A stretch of DNA of 64,000 nucleotides from Xanthomonas cassavae CFBP 4642 (GCF_000454545.1 NZ_CM002139.1:107148-171147); one strand, 5' to 3'; shown: positions 9,190 through 18,766, counted from the first letter of the stretch. Notes: generated from the letters alone by a model not told the origin. Made by a program: numbers and translations.

Positions 9190-9579
9190 CTAGCGGGCGT
9201 CGAGGTAGTACCAGTGGCCGTCTTCGCGCACGAAGCGGCTGTGCTCGGTCATGCGGACCGCGCTGCCGCCGCCGATGCGGTAGCGCGCCAGGAACACCAC
9301 CTCGGCGGTGTCCTCCCCGGTGGTGAGGGCACGCTGGACAGCGAGGCCGAGCCAGGTGGTGCGGCCACCGTCGTCCAGGGCCAGGTCGGCCGGGCGGGTG
9401 GATGGGTGCCAGCTGGACAGCAGGTACGCAACATCGCGGCGTACATACGCGCTGTAGCGCGCGCGCATCAGGGTTTCGGCATGGGGCGCAGCGGCACCGG
9501 CGTGATACGGGCCGCAACACCGTGCGTAATCGGCGGGGCGGCCGCAGGGACAGGGGTCGGTAGGTGTGGAGGTCGGCAT
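9190..9579 (-). CDS. ychJ: YchJ/UPF0225 family SEC-C motif protein
   Basis: A 129-residue cytoplasmic protein. The N-terminus carries the metal-binding SEC-C pattern CPCG...YARCCGPYH (about residues 11-27). It is followed by the family's conserved [27 protein letters not shown] block and an NTF2-like fold ending in [14 protein letters not shown]. The SEC-C motif binds zinc in SecA; the cellular role of the family is not established. Single gene, divergent from the broken tauE. Confidence 0.85.
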   Translation of the reverse strand: MPTSTPTDPCPCGRPADYARCCGPYHAGAAAPHAETLMRARYSAYVRRDVAYLLSSWHPSTRPADLALDDGGRTTWLGLAVQRALTTGEDTAEVVFLARYRIGGGSAVRMTEHSRFVREDGHWYYLDAR

Positions 9580-9678
9580 GCGGGGATTGTGCGGGATGGG
9601 ACTGGGGATTGGGGAACGGGGAGGGATGAGCGGCGGCTATGCTGTCGCCCTCGTCGTGCGGAGCGTGGCCGTGCTGGG

Positions 9679-10236
9679 GTGATTCCCACCGAATTGCCGT
9701 GGCTGGCGTGCATTGCGTTCGTCGCCGGGCTGGTGGATGCGGCGGTCGGCGGCGGTGGATTGATCCAGTTGCCGGGCCTGTTCGCAACATTGCCGCAGCA
9801 GGCGCCATCGTTGATCCTGGGCACCAACAAGTTCAGCGCAATGTTCGGCACCGGGGCGTCGGCATGGCGGTATGCGCGCACGGTGCGCTTCCCGTGGCGG
9901 CCGGTGCCGTATGCAACGGCGGCAGCATTCACGTTTTCGTTCCTGGGCGCGACCGCGGTCAGCCTGATGCCCAGGCACGCGGTGCGGCCGCTGATCCTGG
10001 TGCTGCTGGTCGCGATGCTGATCTACACGTTGATCAAGAAGGATTTCGGTGCGCTGCACCGGCCACGCCAGATCGGCCGTCGCGAACTGGCGATCGCATT
10101 GGCGATGGGGGCGGCGATCGGCTTCTACGACGGGTTCTTCGGCACGGGCACGGGCAGCTTTCTGATCTTCCTGTTCATCCGCTTCTTCACTAGCCTTGGA
10201 AACCCGCTGCCAGGGCGACGTGATCGAAGCCGGTGA
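9679..10236 (+). pseudogene. 3'-truncated TauE/SafE (TSUP) sulfite-exporter family gene
   Basis: From a GTG start the frame encodes about 185 residues of a TSUP membrane permease (IAFVAGLVDAAVGGGGLIQLPGLF near the start, GTNKFSAMFGTG near 55, GFYDGFFGTGTGSFLIFLFIRFF near 150). The family normally has about 250-265 residues with a second half of helices. Similarity ends abruptly at RFF (about 10188), followed by 15 unrelated residues and a stop. The missing half points to a deletion whose other end lies next to the jetC 3' end. Probably non-functional. Confidence 0.75.
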
Positions 10237-10272
10237 CGCCACCCGGGCAGGTAGCGTCAACCGTGCACTGTG

Positions 10273-13200
10273 TCAGCGCTTGCCGCGTGTGTGCGGGGTG
10301 CCCGCCTTGACGCCGCGCTTTTTGGCTGGCAGCGGTTTCGTCGCCGCGCGTGCCGAGGGCGTCTTGCCGGTACCACGTGCTGGCCGCCCCGTCGACACGG
10401 CTGTTGCACGCGGCTTGGCGGTGGTGGCTTTCACTGCCGCAGATGCAGTGGCGGCCTTCTTCGATGTGGCGTTGGATGTGCCTGTCGCCGCGATCGGCTT
10501 GCCCGTTTTTGAAGACCGTGCGGGCTTGACCGGATTGGGCGCGGACGCAGTTGCTGACGACGACACCGCCTGTGCGTGCGACCTATCCCTTGCGCGTTTG
10601 TCCGATGCCGGCTCGCTGGTCACGGACGATGTGCGCGATGGCGATGTGCGCGTCTTTTTTGCTTGAACCTGTGCCGCAGCGCGCGTAGGCGATGCGGTTC
10701 TGGTGTTCTTGCTCTGCTTGTTCGCCGTCGCCAGCGACTGTTTGCGCTTGTTGCTGCGCGCGTTCTTTGCTGCGGGCAACGTCTCGTCCGCCGCCGGCAA
10801 TGTGGGGTGCGCTGGAACGCCATCCGTTGCCCTGCCATCTGCTGCAGGCCCGTTCGTAACCGTGATCGATGGCGCAGCGTCCGTAGCATCGGCAACCGCT
10901 GGCTCATCGCCACGCGAGCGTTCCGGCAACTTCAACCGCTGCGCTTGCTCGTCATATTCGATCAACAGCACACCGGAATTATGGCGGCCGCTGATCTCCA
11001 CAAAACATGCGCCGCCGATGAAGGGCTCCAGCGTCATCACCGACTTCAGCGGCGTGGCCACCACCATCTGGAAGCCGAAGTTCTCGAAGATGTTCATCGC
11101 CAATGCGGTGAACTCGTTGTCGGCCTTGTCGAAGGCTTCGTCCAGCACCACCGCGCAGTAGCGCGGCAGTTCGCCATCTTCGCCACCGAGCTGATAGCGC
11201 AGCGCGGCCGCCAGACAGGTGGTGGCCAGTTTCTGCCGTTGCCCGCCGGACTTGCCGGCGCCGCTGCGGTAGATCTCCACCTGCGCGCGTGTCTGCGCGT
11301 CCAGTTCCACGCCGATGAATTCCACATGCAGGCGCACGTCCAGCACCTGTTCGCGCCAGCGTCGCGCCTCCGGCTCCTGCGCGCCCAGCCGCGCCACCAG
11401 CGCACGCAAGGTGGAAAACTGCGCCTCGGCCAGGGCACGGTCTTCGGTCTGTTGATGCGACAACACCGCGCGCAACTGCTGCTGGAATTCCTGCACTTCG
11501 GTCAGGCGGCGGTCGCTGACCTCGATGGTCAGGATGGTGTCGCGGTTGAACGGCACCTGCTCCAGGCTGGCATTGACCTCGTCCATGCGTTGTTTGATGC
11601 CCTTGTGGGCCTCGGCGGTGTGGCGCTGCAGGGCGAGCAAATTGTTCTTGCTCTGGGTCTGCAGCAAATCGAAGAAGCGGTGCTCGTGACGCGGCAGGCC
11701 ATCGCTTTCCAGCCGGTCCAGACGCGCGAGGAAATCGTCGGCACTGGAAAGACTCACGGTGAAGTCGCCGCTGTCTTCGGGCCACTGCTGGCAATACTTG
11801 CGGAAGCATTCCAGCAGTTGCGCGCTGAGCCGGCTGTCGCGGCCCTGGCTTTCGGCCAGCTGCTCGGCCAGACCCCGTTCGACCACGCGGAAATGCGCCT
11901 CCAGATTATCCAGCGACAGCGGCGTCAATGCGGCAAGACGTTCCCGCAACCCCTGCAACTGGGTGGGCGTGAGCGTGGCGGTGCCGGCGCGGCCCGCGCA
12001 CGCCGCGTGCTGCTGCTCGAGCCGCACACGCTCGCGCGCCAGTTGCGCGCGCTCCAGCCGCACATCGTCATAGGTGCGCTTGGCCTGGTCGCGCAAGGTG
12101 CGTGCGGTATCGATGGCCTGGCCGAGTGCGCGCAAACCACTGTTGCCTTCGCGCAGCTGCACCAGCTGCTCGTCGATATCGCTCAGGCGCTGCAGCTTGG
12201 GGCCGACGTCGATCTCGTCCCAGTCGCGCTCCACCAGCGTGTGCGCAGCGAGTTGGCGTCCCTGGTCCTGTTCGCGCTGCTTGCGCAGCGCTGCGACATC
12301 GGCATCGCAGCTGGCGATGCGCTGCGCCAGCGCCTGCGCTTCGCGCTCGAACACCTTGAGCTTGTCGCGGTTGTCGTGGCCGAGCAGCCAGCGCTTGCGG
12401 TCATTGACCGCGTGGCGGTCGTCCTTTTCATAGCGATCGCCGGGGTGCTTGACCTGGCCCTCGCGGGTGATGGCGCGATCGGCGTTGCGCAGCGCGGTGG
12501 CGTTGTCCACGCAGGCGTAATCGAAGCGGCGGGTGAGCTCGTTGCGCAGCCACTCGGTGAAGGCGTGATCGCGCAGCTGCAGCTTGCCCGGCAGCGCGTC
12601 GGGATAGACCCGCCGCGAGTGCAGCTCGTCGTTGCGGCGCACACGGAAGTACACCAGGCGCGTGCCGATGTGGGTACGGTTGACCCATTCGCTGACCTGC
12701 GCGTAATGCCGCTCGTCCACCAGCAGCGACTGTGCAAAGCCGTGCAGCACCCGCTCGATCGCACCGCGCCAGACCATCTGGTCATCACGTACCTGCACCA
12801 GCTCGCCAACGAACGGCAGCGAAGCCTCGGCGATGCCGGTGTCTTCGCACAGCCGCGCGCGCAGGGCCTGCATCGGTGCGGGCATGCTCGATGGCGCGCG
12901 CTTCAGCGCATCCAGTTCGGCGCGGATCTCGGCAAAGCGGCGTTCGTCGTCGCGGCGTGCACCCATGCGCTCGGCGATCGCGTCGTCGAGCGCGCTGGCG
13001 TCGTGCTTGCCGTTATCCAGCACGGTTTGCGCATGCGCGATCTGCGCGGCAAAGCCGCTGGCCCCGGCCGCCAGGGCGGTACCGAGCTGGCGGCAGGCCT
13101 GTTCGATCTGCGCGCGGCGGCGCAGGCGTTCGTCGCGCTCGCGCTCCACGCGCGCGCGCTCGCGTTCCAGTTCTTCGATCTGTTCGCCGCCGGCGGCGCG

Positions 13201-14283
13201 CTGCTCGCGTTCCAGCCCGGCCAGCTTCTGTTCGTGGTTGTCCAGCGATTCGCGGCGCTGGCCTTCTTCGCCGGCCAGCCCGCGGTCCTGGTTGTCCAGC
13301 TCCTGCAAGCGCTCGTCCAGCAAGGCCAGCCGCTGCTGCTCGCGGTAGCTGTCCACGCCCAGCTGCAGCTCGCGCAACTCGCTGACGCTGTGGCGCAACG
13401 TCATCAGCGCCGCATGGTGCGCGCGCGCGGGGGTCAGCGTTTCCACCTGGCGCCGCGCGGTGACCACCGCATGGTGCGCACCATCGAGCTCGGCAAAATC
13501 CTCCACCAGCCGATCGGCCGCTTCGAAGGTGCGCGGCTCGTCCAGCATGAAGCCACGCAGGAACGCGTTGAGGTCGCCCAGATTCTTGGCCGACTGGGTC
13601 TTGTGCAGCAGTCGCAGCGCCATCTCGTTGCCGATGCCCAGCGCATGCCGGAAACGTTCGGCATAGCCGGCAAAGCCATCGAAATGCGCAACTTCCTCAC
13701 CCAATCGCGCCTTGAGCTTGCGCAGGTCAAGATCGAAGCCGTCCAGCTCGCTGGCCACATCGAAGCTGCGCGGCGCCACCATGTAGTGGCGGCGCACATC
13801 AGCCGCGGCGTTGCCACTGCCGACGATCCAGAACAGGCGAATCAGGCTCACCGCCTCGCCCTGCGCGTTGCGGTATTCCAGCACCAGCGCCGTCCAGGTG
13901 GCGCCCTTGCGCAGGTATTGCGTGGCGATCTCGCCCGAGGCGCTGTCCTGCTGATCGGCCCAGGCGCCACGCACATACGACACCAGGCTGCGGTCGCGCC
14001 CACTGCGCTCGGCCTCGCGCGCAGCCGCGTTGAAATCGACGATGCTTGGCGGTGTCAGCAGTGCCGACATCGCATCCAGCAAGGTGGACTTGCCCGAACC
14101 CGAGCGCCCGACGAACAGAAACCCCTGCTCGGCGATCGGCACCTCGGTCAAGCCGTTGAACGTGCCCCAGTTGTGCACCTGCAGGCGCCGCATACGGAAC
14201 TGCTGCGCACGCTGCTCGGCCAGCGTCTCGGCAAACAAGGAAGCACCCGGCGACGCCGGCGACAGATTGGACTGGGAATTCAT
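10273..14283 (-). CDS. jetC: JetC/MukB-like SMC ATPase with long basic C-terminal tail
   Basis: A 1336-residue SMC-type ATPase. The Walker A is GRSGSGKS at residues 59-66. Long charged coiled-coil arms lie about 290-520 and 680-900, flanking a hinge-like region. The signature is KSGGQRQKL and the Walker B is VVLDEAFDKAD near residue 1050. Partners are the DUF3375 (jetA) and DUF4194 (jetB) proteins upstream, the MukF/MukE-like subunits of Wadjet/MksBEF complexes that compact or sense DNA. The last 215 residues (coding 10276-10920) are Ala/Ser/Thr/Lys/Arg-rich and histone-H1-like, beyond the ATPase head. No JetD nuclease follows. An SbcC-like exonuclease subunit is less likely because of the neighbours. 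Confidence 0.85.
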   Translation of the reverse strand: MNSQSNLSPASPGASLFAETLAEQRAQQFRMRRLQVHNWGTFNGLTEVPIAEQGFLFVGRSGSGKSTLLDAMSALLTPPSIVDFNAAAREAERSGRDRSLVSYVRGAWADQQDSASGEIATQYLRKGATWTALVLEYRNAQGEAVSLIRLFWIVGSGNAAADVRRHYMVAPRSFDVASELDGFDLDLRKLKARLGEEVAHFDGFAGYAERFRHALGIGNEMALRLLHKTQSAKNLGDLNAFLRGFMLDEPRTFEAADRLVEDFAELDGAHHAVVTARRQVETLTPARAHHAALMTLRHSVSELRELQLGVDSYREQQRLALLDERLQELDNQDRGLAGEEGQRRESLDNHEQKLAGLEREQRAAGGEQIEELERERARVERERDERLRRRAQIEQACRQLGTALAAGASGFAAQIAHAQTVLDNGKHDASALDDAIAERMGARRDDERRFAEIRAELDALKRAPSSMPAPMQALRARLCEDTGIAEASLPFVGELVQVRDDQMVWRGAIERVLHGFAQSLLVDERHYAQVSEWVNRTHIGTRLVYFRVRRNDELHSRRVYPDALPGKLQLRDHAFTEWLRNELTRRFDYACVDNATALRNADRAITREGQVKHPGDRYEKDDRHAVNDRKRWLLGHDNRDKLKVFEREAQALAQRIASCDADVAALRKQREQDQGRQLAAHTLVERDWDEIDVGPKLQRLSDIDEQLVQLREGNSGLRALGQAIDTARTLRDQAKRTYDDVRLERAQLARERVRLEQQHAACAGRAGTATLTPTQLQGLRERLAALTPLSLDNLEAHFRVVERGLAEQLAESQGRDSRLSAQLLECFRKYCQQWPEDSGDFTVSLSSADDFLARLDRLESDGLPRHEHRFFDLLQTQSKNNLLALQRHTAEAHKGIKQRMDEVNASLEQVPFNRDTILTIEVSDRRLTEVQEFQQQLRAVLSHQQTEDRALAEAQFSTLRALVARLGAQEPEARRWREQVLDVRLHVEFIGVELDAQTRAQVEIYRSGAGKSGGQRQKLATTCLAAALRYQLGGEDGELPRYCAVVLDEAFDKADNEFTALAMNIFENFGFQMVVATPLKSVMTLEPFIGGACFVEISGRHNSGVLLIEYDEQAQRLKLPERSRGDEPAVADATDAAPSITVTNGPAADGRATDGVPAHPTLPAADETLPAAKNARSNKRKQSLATANKQSKNTRTASPTRAAAQVQAKKTRTSPSRTSSVTSEPASDKRARDRSHAQAVSSSATASAPNPVKPARSSKTGKPIAATGTSNATSKKAATASAAVKATTAKPRATAVSTGRPARGTGKTPSARAATKPLPAKKRGVKAGTPHTRGKR

Positions 14284-14769
14284 TGCTCACTCACCAAAAC
14301 AGAACGACAGGGACGCCAGGACATTACGAACGGTGAAGCTTTTTTGCGGTGCGGGGATGCGAGGTGCGGGTCGAGTTTGAGCAGGCGGATGGAATGCGTG
14401 GACGGCTTCGCGCCCGGGGGCGCTCCTACAACGAAGCAGATTCTTTGAACCAGCTGGCGTGGAGGTTGCACCAGTGCGACAAAAAAAACTGCGGGTTTTT
14501 AAACATCTGCACCACCAACCTCGTCCAGATCGGCCGATCGCGACCGCCATTGCTCCTTCCTCGTTATTACATCACGACATCTCTGCTTTGCTGCTTTCAG
14601 CCGCATGCTGCCAATGCAGCCCGTGCTGTTGCTGTTGCTGTTGCTTCCGCAGTTTGCATTTCGGGGCCCCACACCGCGGCGGCAAGGCCGGCAGATACAA
14701 CCCGTAGGGCGGCGCGCATGGATGCGCGTCGTTTGCCGGACTTGCGCACCCGCAGCGCCGCAGACGCGG

Positions 14770-14900
14770 AGGGCGCGAGGACGGGGTGTGCTTTCTTTTT
14801 GGTTACTTTGGTCAGCCTGCGGCTGCCGTAGAGCGCTTCTTGCACAAGCAAAGAAAAGTGACTTGCGCCCGAAAGGGCGTGAAAGCTCTGCCCTACCAAA
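14770..14900. repeat. dispersed TTTCTTTTTGGTTACTTT-type element
   Basis: TGCTTTCTTTTTGGTTACTTT (14790-14810 region) faces GCAAAGAAAAGTGACTTGC (14848-14868 region) as imperfect inverted arms. They are followed by the hairpin CGCCC-GAAA-GGGCG. This architecture is familiar from dispersed intergenic repeats of pseudomonads and xanthomonads. Recognised from pattern memory only; boundaries are approximate. Confidence 0.45.
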
Positions 14901-14937
14901 AACAACCCGTAACACTTCAAGCGCTGCGTGACATCGC

Positions 14938-14985
14938 ACCCTCATCCGCCCTTCGGCCTCCTTCTCCCGGAGGGAGAAGGAAGAT
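14938..14985. repeat. dispersed hairpin intergenic element, copy 2
   Basis: CCCTCATCCGCCCTTCGG is followed by CCTTCTCCC-GGA-GGGAGAAGG (14960-14980, 9-bp perfect stem, 3-base loop). It is closely related to the copy at 5950-5998. It lies 16 bases downstream of the jetB stop on the minus strand, so it may reduce read-through into jetC. Confidence 0.6.
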
Positions 14986-14995
14986 GCAAGAGGCA

Positions 14996-15700
14996 TCAAT
15001 CCAGCGCGACCTCCCCCTCACGCAGTTCCCGATACGCCACCACCAACGCCTGCACATCCTCTGCCGAGAACAACAGCTTCAACACCGGCGACACCTCATA
15101 TCGCTCCTCGCTGCCGCGCAGCCGCGACAGCAACTGGTTGTCGCGCATCTTGCCGATGGCCGTCATCACCCGCCGCGTGAACCCGGCCTTGTCGGTGGAG
15201 ACGTTCTTTTCGTACACCGACAACGCCTCCACCAACTGCGCCTCGTCCACCACCGCGCGCTCGCCGCGCGTATCGGCCTCGGCCAGCTGCTGGCGCAGAA
15301 ACAACAGCAGCACCGACTCGATGAAGGTCAGCGGCGCGCTGCGCAGCAAGGTGGGCGATTCCAGCTCGGCGGTGTCGGCCTGGCGGGTAAACGCCACCCC
15401 GCCCTCGCGGTCCAGCACCAGTTCCAGGAACAGCTCGCACAACATCTGGCGGATGGCCGCTTCATTGCGCAGCAGCGCCGGCCATAACGCGCCATGCCGC
15501 TGCGCATCGATGCTGGGCCCGGCCAGCAACTGGCACAGCGCGCGGCGCGCCTCGAACGGCAACGTGCCGGTGTCGCCCAGGAACAGCGCACCGTCCGGTG
15601 CGTCGCCGGCGGCATCGCTGGCGCGCAGCGGGGTGGCTCTGTCGGCAGCGCCCCCGTCGTCCTCATGCATGTCGGACCGCGCCTGCTCAGACCAGTTCAT
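14996..15700 (-). CDS. jetB: JetB / DUF4194 MukE-like subunit
   Basis: A 234-residue protein of the DUF4194 family, the MukE-like winged-helix subunit that bridges the JetA kleisin and the JetC SMC. The family region runs from about residue 50 to the end, including [18 protein letters not shown] and the C-terminal [11 protein letters not shown]...[12 protein letters not shown] blocks. The first 45 residues are acidic and variable. It overlaps the 3' end of jetA by 14 bases, indicating coupling. Identification rests on family pattern and gene order. Confidence 0.82.
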   Translation of the reverse strand: MNWSEQARSDMHEDDGGAADRATPLRASDAAGDAPDGALFLGDTGTLPFEARRALCQLLAGPSIDAQRHGALWPALLRNEAAIRQMLCELFLELVLDREGGVAFTRQADTAELESPTLLRSAPLTFIESVLLLFLRQQLAEADTRGERAVVDEAQLVEALSVYEKNVSTDKAGFTRRVMTAIGKMRDNQLLSRLRGSEERYEVSPVLKLLFSAEDVQALVVAYRELREGEVALD

Positions 15701-17156
15701 TGCGTTTCTCCCGGGTAAACCACACCAAGGGAATGCGCGCGCGGCGCACCGCGCCGTCGCCGCCTTCCCATTGCACCGTCTCCATCTGGCCGTCGATCAC
15801 CATGCCGTGGCGCGTGCCCAGCGACAGATAGCCGATCACGCTGCCCAGCCCCTGCGCGGCCGGGCGTTGCTGCAGGGCATCGCCGATGGTGAGCCGCGGC
15901 TGTTGCCCAAGCAGCACGTACAGATCGTTGCGCAGGGTGCGCACATCGATCTCCGACTGCGCGACCAGGTCGCCCACGCTGTCCAGCGAGATGTCCGCCG
16001 CATCGGCCGCGTACACGCGGCCATCGACCTGGGTCAGCCGCGGGTCGTGCAACCGCCATTGCGACAGCGAGCGCAGCCGGCTGCTGCTCAGCGCCTGGGT
16101 GTAGCCGGTGGCAGCGGTGGCGTGCAGGCTGTCGCGCAGCTGCAGGGCTTCGCCCTGGGCCTGCTTGAGCAACTGGTTGAGCCTGCGCTGTTCCAGATAG
16201 CCGCGGCTCTGCACGAACCCGCGCAGGCTGCGTGCGAAGTGCTGCATCACCGTGTGCACTTCGCCACCGCGCTCCAGCAGCGTGCCGGTGAGCCCGCGCA
16301 GAAAGGCGCGTTCGCGACGATCCAGCTTGCGCGCGAACCCGCGTGCGAGCAGGGCGTCCAGCGCCTGGTCCAGCTGGCTGCTTTGCTGGGTGTCGTTGAG
16401 CAGGCTCCAGAACGCCTCGAAGGTGCGCCCGGCCTCGCTGTCGGCGATCACGTCCACGCCGTTGAACAGCTGCTCCAGCACATCGCCGCGCGCGCCTTCG
16501 TCATCGATGATGCGCTCGCGGAACTGGCGGTTGAGCTGCTCGAAGTCGTCGCGGACGCGATGGAAATCCTCCGCCAGCTCGTCGGAGAGATGAATCAGGT
16601 CGCGGGCACGTTCCAGCGCGCGCTTGCCATCCAGCGCAGCAACGCGGCCAGAGGCCACCCGTTCGATTTCGGCATCGATGCGGGCACGTTCGTCGCGCAG
16701 GGCGGCCAGCCGCACCTCCGGGTCGTCTTCGGTCTGGCCGGCCAGCTGCACCAGCTGCTGGATCACCAGCGACAGCCGGCTTTCGGTGGCGCTGCTGCCG
16801 CTCTCGCGCAGGCCGGCGATGAAGCGGATCGCCTGGGTGGCCGCGCGCGAGAGTTCGTATTCCTCTTCGGCCGCCCCCTCGGGCAGGCGGCGTTCCAGCC
16901 AGCCCTGCGCCAGCCAGTGCGCCAGATAGGCCTGCGCGGTGCGCGGCAGTTCGCGCGAGAGTTCATCGCCGCGCAGCGCGTCCAGCTGGCGCTGCAGGCG
17001 CGCGTGCAGCGCCGCCGACGGCAACCGGCGTTCGCCATCCATCAACACCGTCTGCAGCAGGCCGATCAGCTCCGGAGCATGATCGGCGGCCAGCAGTTTC
17101 CACACCGGCCGCTCGCGCAATTGGCGGTAGCCGGCAATGCGTGCCTGGTGCTTCAT
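15687..17156 (-). CDS. jetA: JetA / DUF3375 MukF-like kleisin subunit
   Basis: A 489-residue DUF3375 protein, the kleisin-like subunit of Wadjet/MksBEF complexes. It has an N-terminal winged-helix region (about 1-110), a helical, charged middle (about 130-230, coiled-coil-like) and a C-terminal winged helix, ending in [14 protein letters not shown]. It starts 19 bases after the folE stop, so it may be cotranscribed with folE, and it overlaps jetB. In known Wadjet systems this subunit holds two SMC heads and takes part in recognising plasmid or circular DNA. Confidence 0.85.
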   Translation of the reverse strand: MKHQARIAGYRQLRERPVWKLLAADHAPELIGLLQTVLMDGERRLPSAALHARLQRQLDALRGDELSRELPRTAQAYLAHWLAQGWLERRLPEGAAEEEYELSRAATQAIRFIAGLRESGSSATESRLSLVIQQLVQLAGQTEDDPEVRLAALRDERARIDAEIERVASGRVAALDGKRALERARDLIHLSDELAEDFHRVRDDFEQLNRQFRERIIDDEGARGDVLEQLFNGVDVIADSEAGRTFEAFWSLLNDTQQSSQLDQALDALLARGFARKLDRRERAFLRGLTGTLLERGGEVHTVMQHFARSLRGFVQSRGYLEQRRLNQLLKQAQGEALQLRDSLHATAATGYTQALSSSRLRSLSQWRLHDPRLTQVDGRVYAADAADISLDSVGDLVAQSEIDVRTLRNDLYVLLGQQPRLTIGDALQQRPAAQGLGSVIGYLSLGTRHGMVIDGQMETVQWEGGDGAVRRARIPLVWFTREKRNELV

Positions 17157-17175
17157 GGCGACGGCAACAGCTGCC

Positions 17176-17778
17176 TCAACGCTTGCTGCCCACTTCGAGG
17201 AACTGCAGGAATTCGGCGCGGGTGCGCGCGTCTTCGCGGAAGCTGCCCAGCATCTTGGAGGTCACCATGCTGACGCCGCGCTTGTGGATGCCACGGGTGG
17301 TCATGCATTCGTGCGCGCCTTCCACCACGACGCCCACACCGCGCGGCTGCAGCACGTCCTGGATGCACTGGGCGATCTGGGCGGTCATCTTTTCCTGCAC
17401 CTGGAAGCGGCGCGCGTAGCTTTCCACCACCCGGGCCAGCTTGCTGATGCCCACCACCTTGCCGCGCGGCAGGTAGCCCACGTGCACCTTGCCGATGATC
17501 GGCGCCATGTGGTGTTCGCAATGGCTTTCGTAGGAGATGTCGCGCAGCACGATCAGTTCGTCGTAGCCGGCCACTTCCTCGAAGGTGCGCTCCAGGTATT
17601 CGCGCGGTTCCTCGCGGTAGCCGCTGAACCAGTCGCCGTAGGCTTCGGCCACCCGGCGCGGGGTGTCCAGCAGGCCTTCGCGGGCGGGGTCTTCGCCGGC
17701 CCAGCGCAGCAGGGTGCGCACGGCGTCTTCGGCCTGGGCCTGGGTGACGGTGGAATCGGGCTGGTCGGACTGGCTCAT
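17176..17778 (-). CDS. folE: GTP cyclohydrolase I
   Basis: A 200-residue enzyme converting GTP to 7,8-dihydroneopterin triphosphate, the first step of folate/pterin synthesis. The zinc ligands and active site are visible in [22 protein letters not shown] and in [37 protein letters not shown] is also typical. The ATG at 17778 is preferred to a GTG four codons upstream, because the family begins near here. It leads a possible transcription unit into jetA. Confidence 0.94.
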   Translation of the reverse strand: MSQSDQPDSTVTQAQAEDAVRTLLRWAGEDPAREGLLDTPRRVAEAYGDWFSGYREEPREYLERTFEEVAGYDELIVLRDISYESHCEHHMAPIIGKVHVGYLPRGKVVGISKLARVVESYARRFQVQEKMTAQIAQCIQDVLQPRGVGVVVEGAHECMTTRGIHKRGVSMVTSKMLGSFREDARTRAEFLQFLEVGSKR

Positions 17779-17869
17779 GCGCAGGTACACCCAAAGGGGG
17801 CGAGCATGGTACCCGAGGACGGGCCGGCGGCCCCAGTGGCGGTTGCGGCTGCTGCCGCGGGTTCAGTGA

Positions 17870-17895
17870 CTATTGATTCATTGTTGAATTGATAG
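17870..17895. promoter_or_regulatory. palindromic candidate MarR operator
   Basis: A 26-bp interrupted palindrome with arms CTAT..ATTCA and TGAAT..ATAG around a TTGT centre. It lies 13 bases before the marR start in an AT-rich island, unlike the GC-rich surroundings. Size and symmetry suit a dimeric MarR regulator autoregulating its operon. Confidence 0.55.
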
Positions 17896-17908
17896 CATCC
17901 TTACTATT

Positions 17909-18373
17909 ATGACGAGCACACTTTTCGCTCCCCGCGCCCAGCTCAGCTCCGGCCTGCTGGTGGCCGCCCGGCAATGGCAGCGGCTGGCCGACCAGGCCTT
18001 CGAAGCGTTTGGCCTGTCCAGCGCCTGCACCGGGCCCTTGCTGATGGTTGGTCGCTCCGGCGGCGGTATCCGCCAGGTGGCGCTGGCCCAGCAATTGGGC
18101 ATGGAAGGCCCATCGCTGGTACGGCTGCTGGACAAGCTGGCCGCGCAGGGGCTGGTCCGGCGCGAGGCCGACAGCAGTGACCGCCGCGCCAACCAGTTAT
18201 GGCTCACCGACGAGGGCCAGGCGCTGGTGGTGCGGATCGAGGCCCGGCTGGATGCGTTGCGGACCGAGGTCTTCGGCACGCTCAGCGAGGCGCAGGTGCA
18301 CGTGGTGCTGACGCTGTGGGAGCAGATCGCGCAGGCGTATGCGCGGCTGGGCCAGTCCGAGCCGAGCGGCTAA
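17909..18373 (+). CDS. MarR-family transcriptional regulator of an efflux operon
   Basis: A 154-residue winged-helix dimer-type regulator. The recognition region is about residues 55-100 (IRQVALAQQLGMEGPSLVRLLDKLAAQGLVRREADSSDRRANQLWLTDEG), the standard MarR signature with DRRA in the wing. It is the first gene before DUF1656, HlyD, outer-membrane and FUSC genes, so it probably represses them until an aromatic or phenolic ligand binds. A palindrome just upstream is the likely operator. No convincing Shine-Dalgarno site precedes the ATG at 17909. Confidence 0.9.
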   Translation: MTSTLFAPRAQLSSGLLVAARQWQRLADQAFEAFGLSSACTGPLLMVGRSGGGIRQVALAQQLGMEGPSLVRLLDKLAAQGLVRREADSSDRRANQLWLTDEGQALVVRIEARLDALRTEVFGTLSEAQVHVVLTLWEQIAQAYARLGQSEPSG

Positions 18374-18556
18374 CGGAGCGACGGGCGCGGCTGTCCGGCA
18401 GGCATGGACGGCACCGAGTACCCGCCGCATCTGACCCCTGCGCGCCGGCCCGGCGGCGACGCAGCAGGTCTGTGGCTCGGCATGCGCGGTGCGCGTGCCA
18501 ATGGCCACTCACAGGTGCTGCCGGGTGGTGGTGCCTTTTATAAGCAGGAAATCCCG

Positions 18557-18766
18557 ATGTACGGCGAGTTCAGTCTCTACGGTGTGTTCGTTCCCACCCT
18601 GCTGGCGTTGATGACGCTGGCCTATCTGCTCAACAGCGCGCTCGCTGCGCTGCTGACCCGCGCCGGCGCGTATCGCCACATCTGGCACCCGGCGCTGTTC
18701 AACCTGGCGCTGTACGTCGCGCTGCTGGGCGGTTTGTTTTCTCTCATGCGTTGGATGCAATCGTGA
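18557..18766 (+). CDS. DUF1656 (AaeX-like) small membrane protein
   Basis: A 69-residue, two-helix inner membrane protein of the DUF1656/AaeX type that accompanies aromatic-acid efflux pumps. It starts MYGEFSLYGVFVPTLLAL and ends in FNLALYVALLGGLFSLMRWMQS. The ATG at 18557 follows an AGGAAA ribosome site. The stop overlaps the GTG of the next gene (GTGA). Exact role unknown; presumed pump accessory. Confidence 0.85.
   Translation: MYGEFSLYGVFVPTLLALMTLAYLLNSALAALLTRAGAYRHIWHPALFNLALYVALLGGLFSLMRWMQS

Larger units (their letters stand above)
14284..14995. other. 712-bp spacer splitting jetB from jetC
   Basis: Wadjet operons normally have abutting or overlapping genes; here the spacer carries no recognisable gene. 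It includes a run of CTGTTG/CTG repeats around 14621-14645, the dispersed element at about 14770-14900 and a CCTTCTCCC/GGGAGAAGG hairpin. Base composition is visibly less GC-rich between 14450 and 14600. It may hold an independent promoter for jetC. Confidence 0.6.

Noticed and set aside
10273..14283. JetC as the SbcC subunit of SbcCD exonuclease
   Set aside because: No SbcD phosphoesterase gene is adjacent, while DUF3375 and DUF4194 partners are.
10576..14448. A 1290-codon open frame on the plus strand opposite jetC
   Set aside because: It is the shadow of a GC-rich coding strand; its translation is low-information and His/Gln/Leu-rich, while the minus strand shows all SMC ATPase motifs.
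14928..17273. A 781-codon plus-strand frame opposite jetA and jetB
   Set aside because: Antisense shadow; the DUF3375 and DUF4194 families are on the minus strand.
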